Below are positions 63,263 through 64,000 of a stretch of 64,000 nucleotides of DNA, piece by piece. Position numbers and translations under genes: made by a program. The notes under the pieces are model-generated. The model ran no database searches, was not told where the DNA came from, and was given only the letters and a program-made list of their open reading frames with translations. This DNA is from Vitellaria paradoxa. Its lineage: Eukaryota; Streptophyta; Magnoliopsida; Ericales; Sapotaceae. How positions within the stretch are numbered: the stretch's first letter is position 1; every line of letters starts with the position of its first letter. The stretch covers positions 45,816,626-45,880,625 of the forward strand of contig CM034242.1 of NCBI GenBank assembly GCA_019916065.1, in the 5' to 3' direction.

Positions 63263-64000
63263 TGCTGTTGTTTAGTTTGTCCCAAAAAAAAAAAAAAAAA
63301 AAAAACAAAAATTGATGCAAAAGTGACAAGTAATGAAATTTGATTAGAGAAAGTTGGAGGTTTAATTTTTTGGTATATTTGTACAAAGGAAGTCAAGGAG
63401 GAAGAAATACGAGGAAGGAAGTTTATTCGGTTGAGTGGAAGGGTTGAAGGAAAGAAGTGAGATATGTATATATATACTCCTCTTCGGGTTCTAAGGGGTT
63501 ACAGTGAAGAAATCTACCGTAGGGGCTACAGTGGAAAATCAAATATTGAGATTTGATTATTTTAAATTGAATGGTTCTAATTTAATTTAATTAAAATTAT
63601 TTTCAAAATAAAAATAAAAGTTAAAAAAATCTGATTAAAATACAATTAATGCAAAATGTAAAAAGTCGCGTGTTAAAGTGAAAATGAATCTCAGCCCTTC
63701 ATTTTTTTACTGCAGTCCCTATAGTGAATTTCTTCACTGCAACTCCTTGAAACCCCTCTCTGACCTCCTTTTTACCTCAAGTTTGAAAAAATTAAAAATA
63801 TGTGTGATAATGCAGCACACATAATGCAGCGTTCAATGTGCTAATTCAACGTCTAGGTAATTGAAGAATTTTTTTTTATTATTTAATGTCTTGATATTTA
63901 AAAAGTCTTTAATTATTCGAAGTTTTGGTAGTTGAAAGGTCTTTTATTATTACTATGTTTTTTTAAGTTGTGTTTTGACCTTTGGGAAGTAATGTTAGAT
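63263..64000. other. AT-rich end of window, no gene seen
   Basis: Contains a poly(A) stretch near 63284-63304, and two copies with inversion of a CTACAGTG/CACTGCA-type word set (63498-63536 and 63710-63745). No exon could be supported. Confidence 0.4.

Overview
The window is nuclear DNA of a flowering plant, probably a eudicot. It has AT-rich intergenic sequence, GT-AG introns with T-rich acceptors, plant-only gene families (plastocyanin, TGD3, an FMN hydrolase of the FHy1 type, F-box/PP2 proteins) and plant-type LTR retrotransposons, MITEs and a Mutator-like element. The species cannot be named from sequence alone.

Layout. 1-0.5 kb: last exons of an unrecognised plus-strand gene. 0.7-6.0 kb: a young but coding-defective Ty1/copia element on the minus strand, with a 5-bp target duplication GATAC. 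7.5-8.0 kb: an intronless plastocyanin gene (minus). 11.4-21.9 kb: a complete ten-exon TGD3 gene (minus), the ATPase of the chloroplast lipid importer, reconstructed to 346 aa. 22-28 kb: intergenic, with a Tourist-like MITE. 28.1-44.4 kb: a complete seven-coding-exon HAD-family FMN hydrolase gene (plus, 255 aa). Its introns hold three independent LTR elements: a 1.36-kb non-autonomous element filled with 41-51-bp repeats, a 323-bp TRIM, and a 5.2-kb copia element. 46.2-48.0 kb: a complete three-exon F-box/PP2-B gene (minus), convergent with the hydrolase gene. 48.4-49.6 kb: a MITE-like element carrying a ~132-bp minisatellite. 49.7-51.7 kb: a solo LTR of 1,986 bp. 52.4-61.0 kb: a noncoding higher-order repeat built on a GGATAT..TTAGTTT core, with a 2.1-kb Mutator-like element inserted in it (9-bp target duplication). 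61.8-63.3 kb: a second copy of the PP2-B segment containing exons 2 and 3; the F-box exon is not seen before the window ends.

Functionally, three of the genes serve the chloroplast: plastocyanin in the thylakoid lumen, TGD3 in the stroma at the inner envelope, and the FMN hydrolase probably in the stroma. They are separate nuclear genes and nothing suggests co-transcription. The accessory interest lies in the repeats: several elements are delimited to the base by target-site duplications, and the repeat array between the two PP2-B copies looks like a locally expanded satellite. I found no CRISPR, tRNA, rRNA or clearly new enzymatic system.
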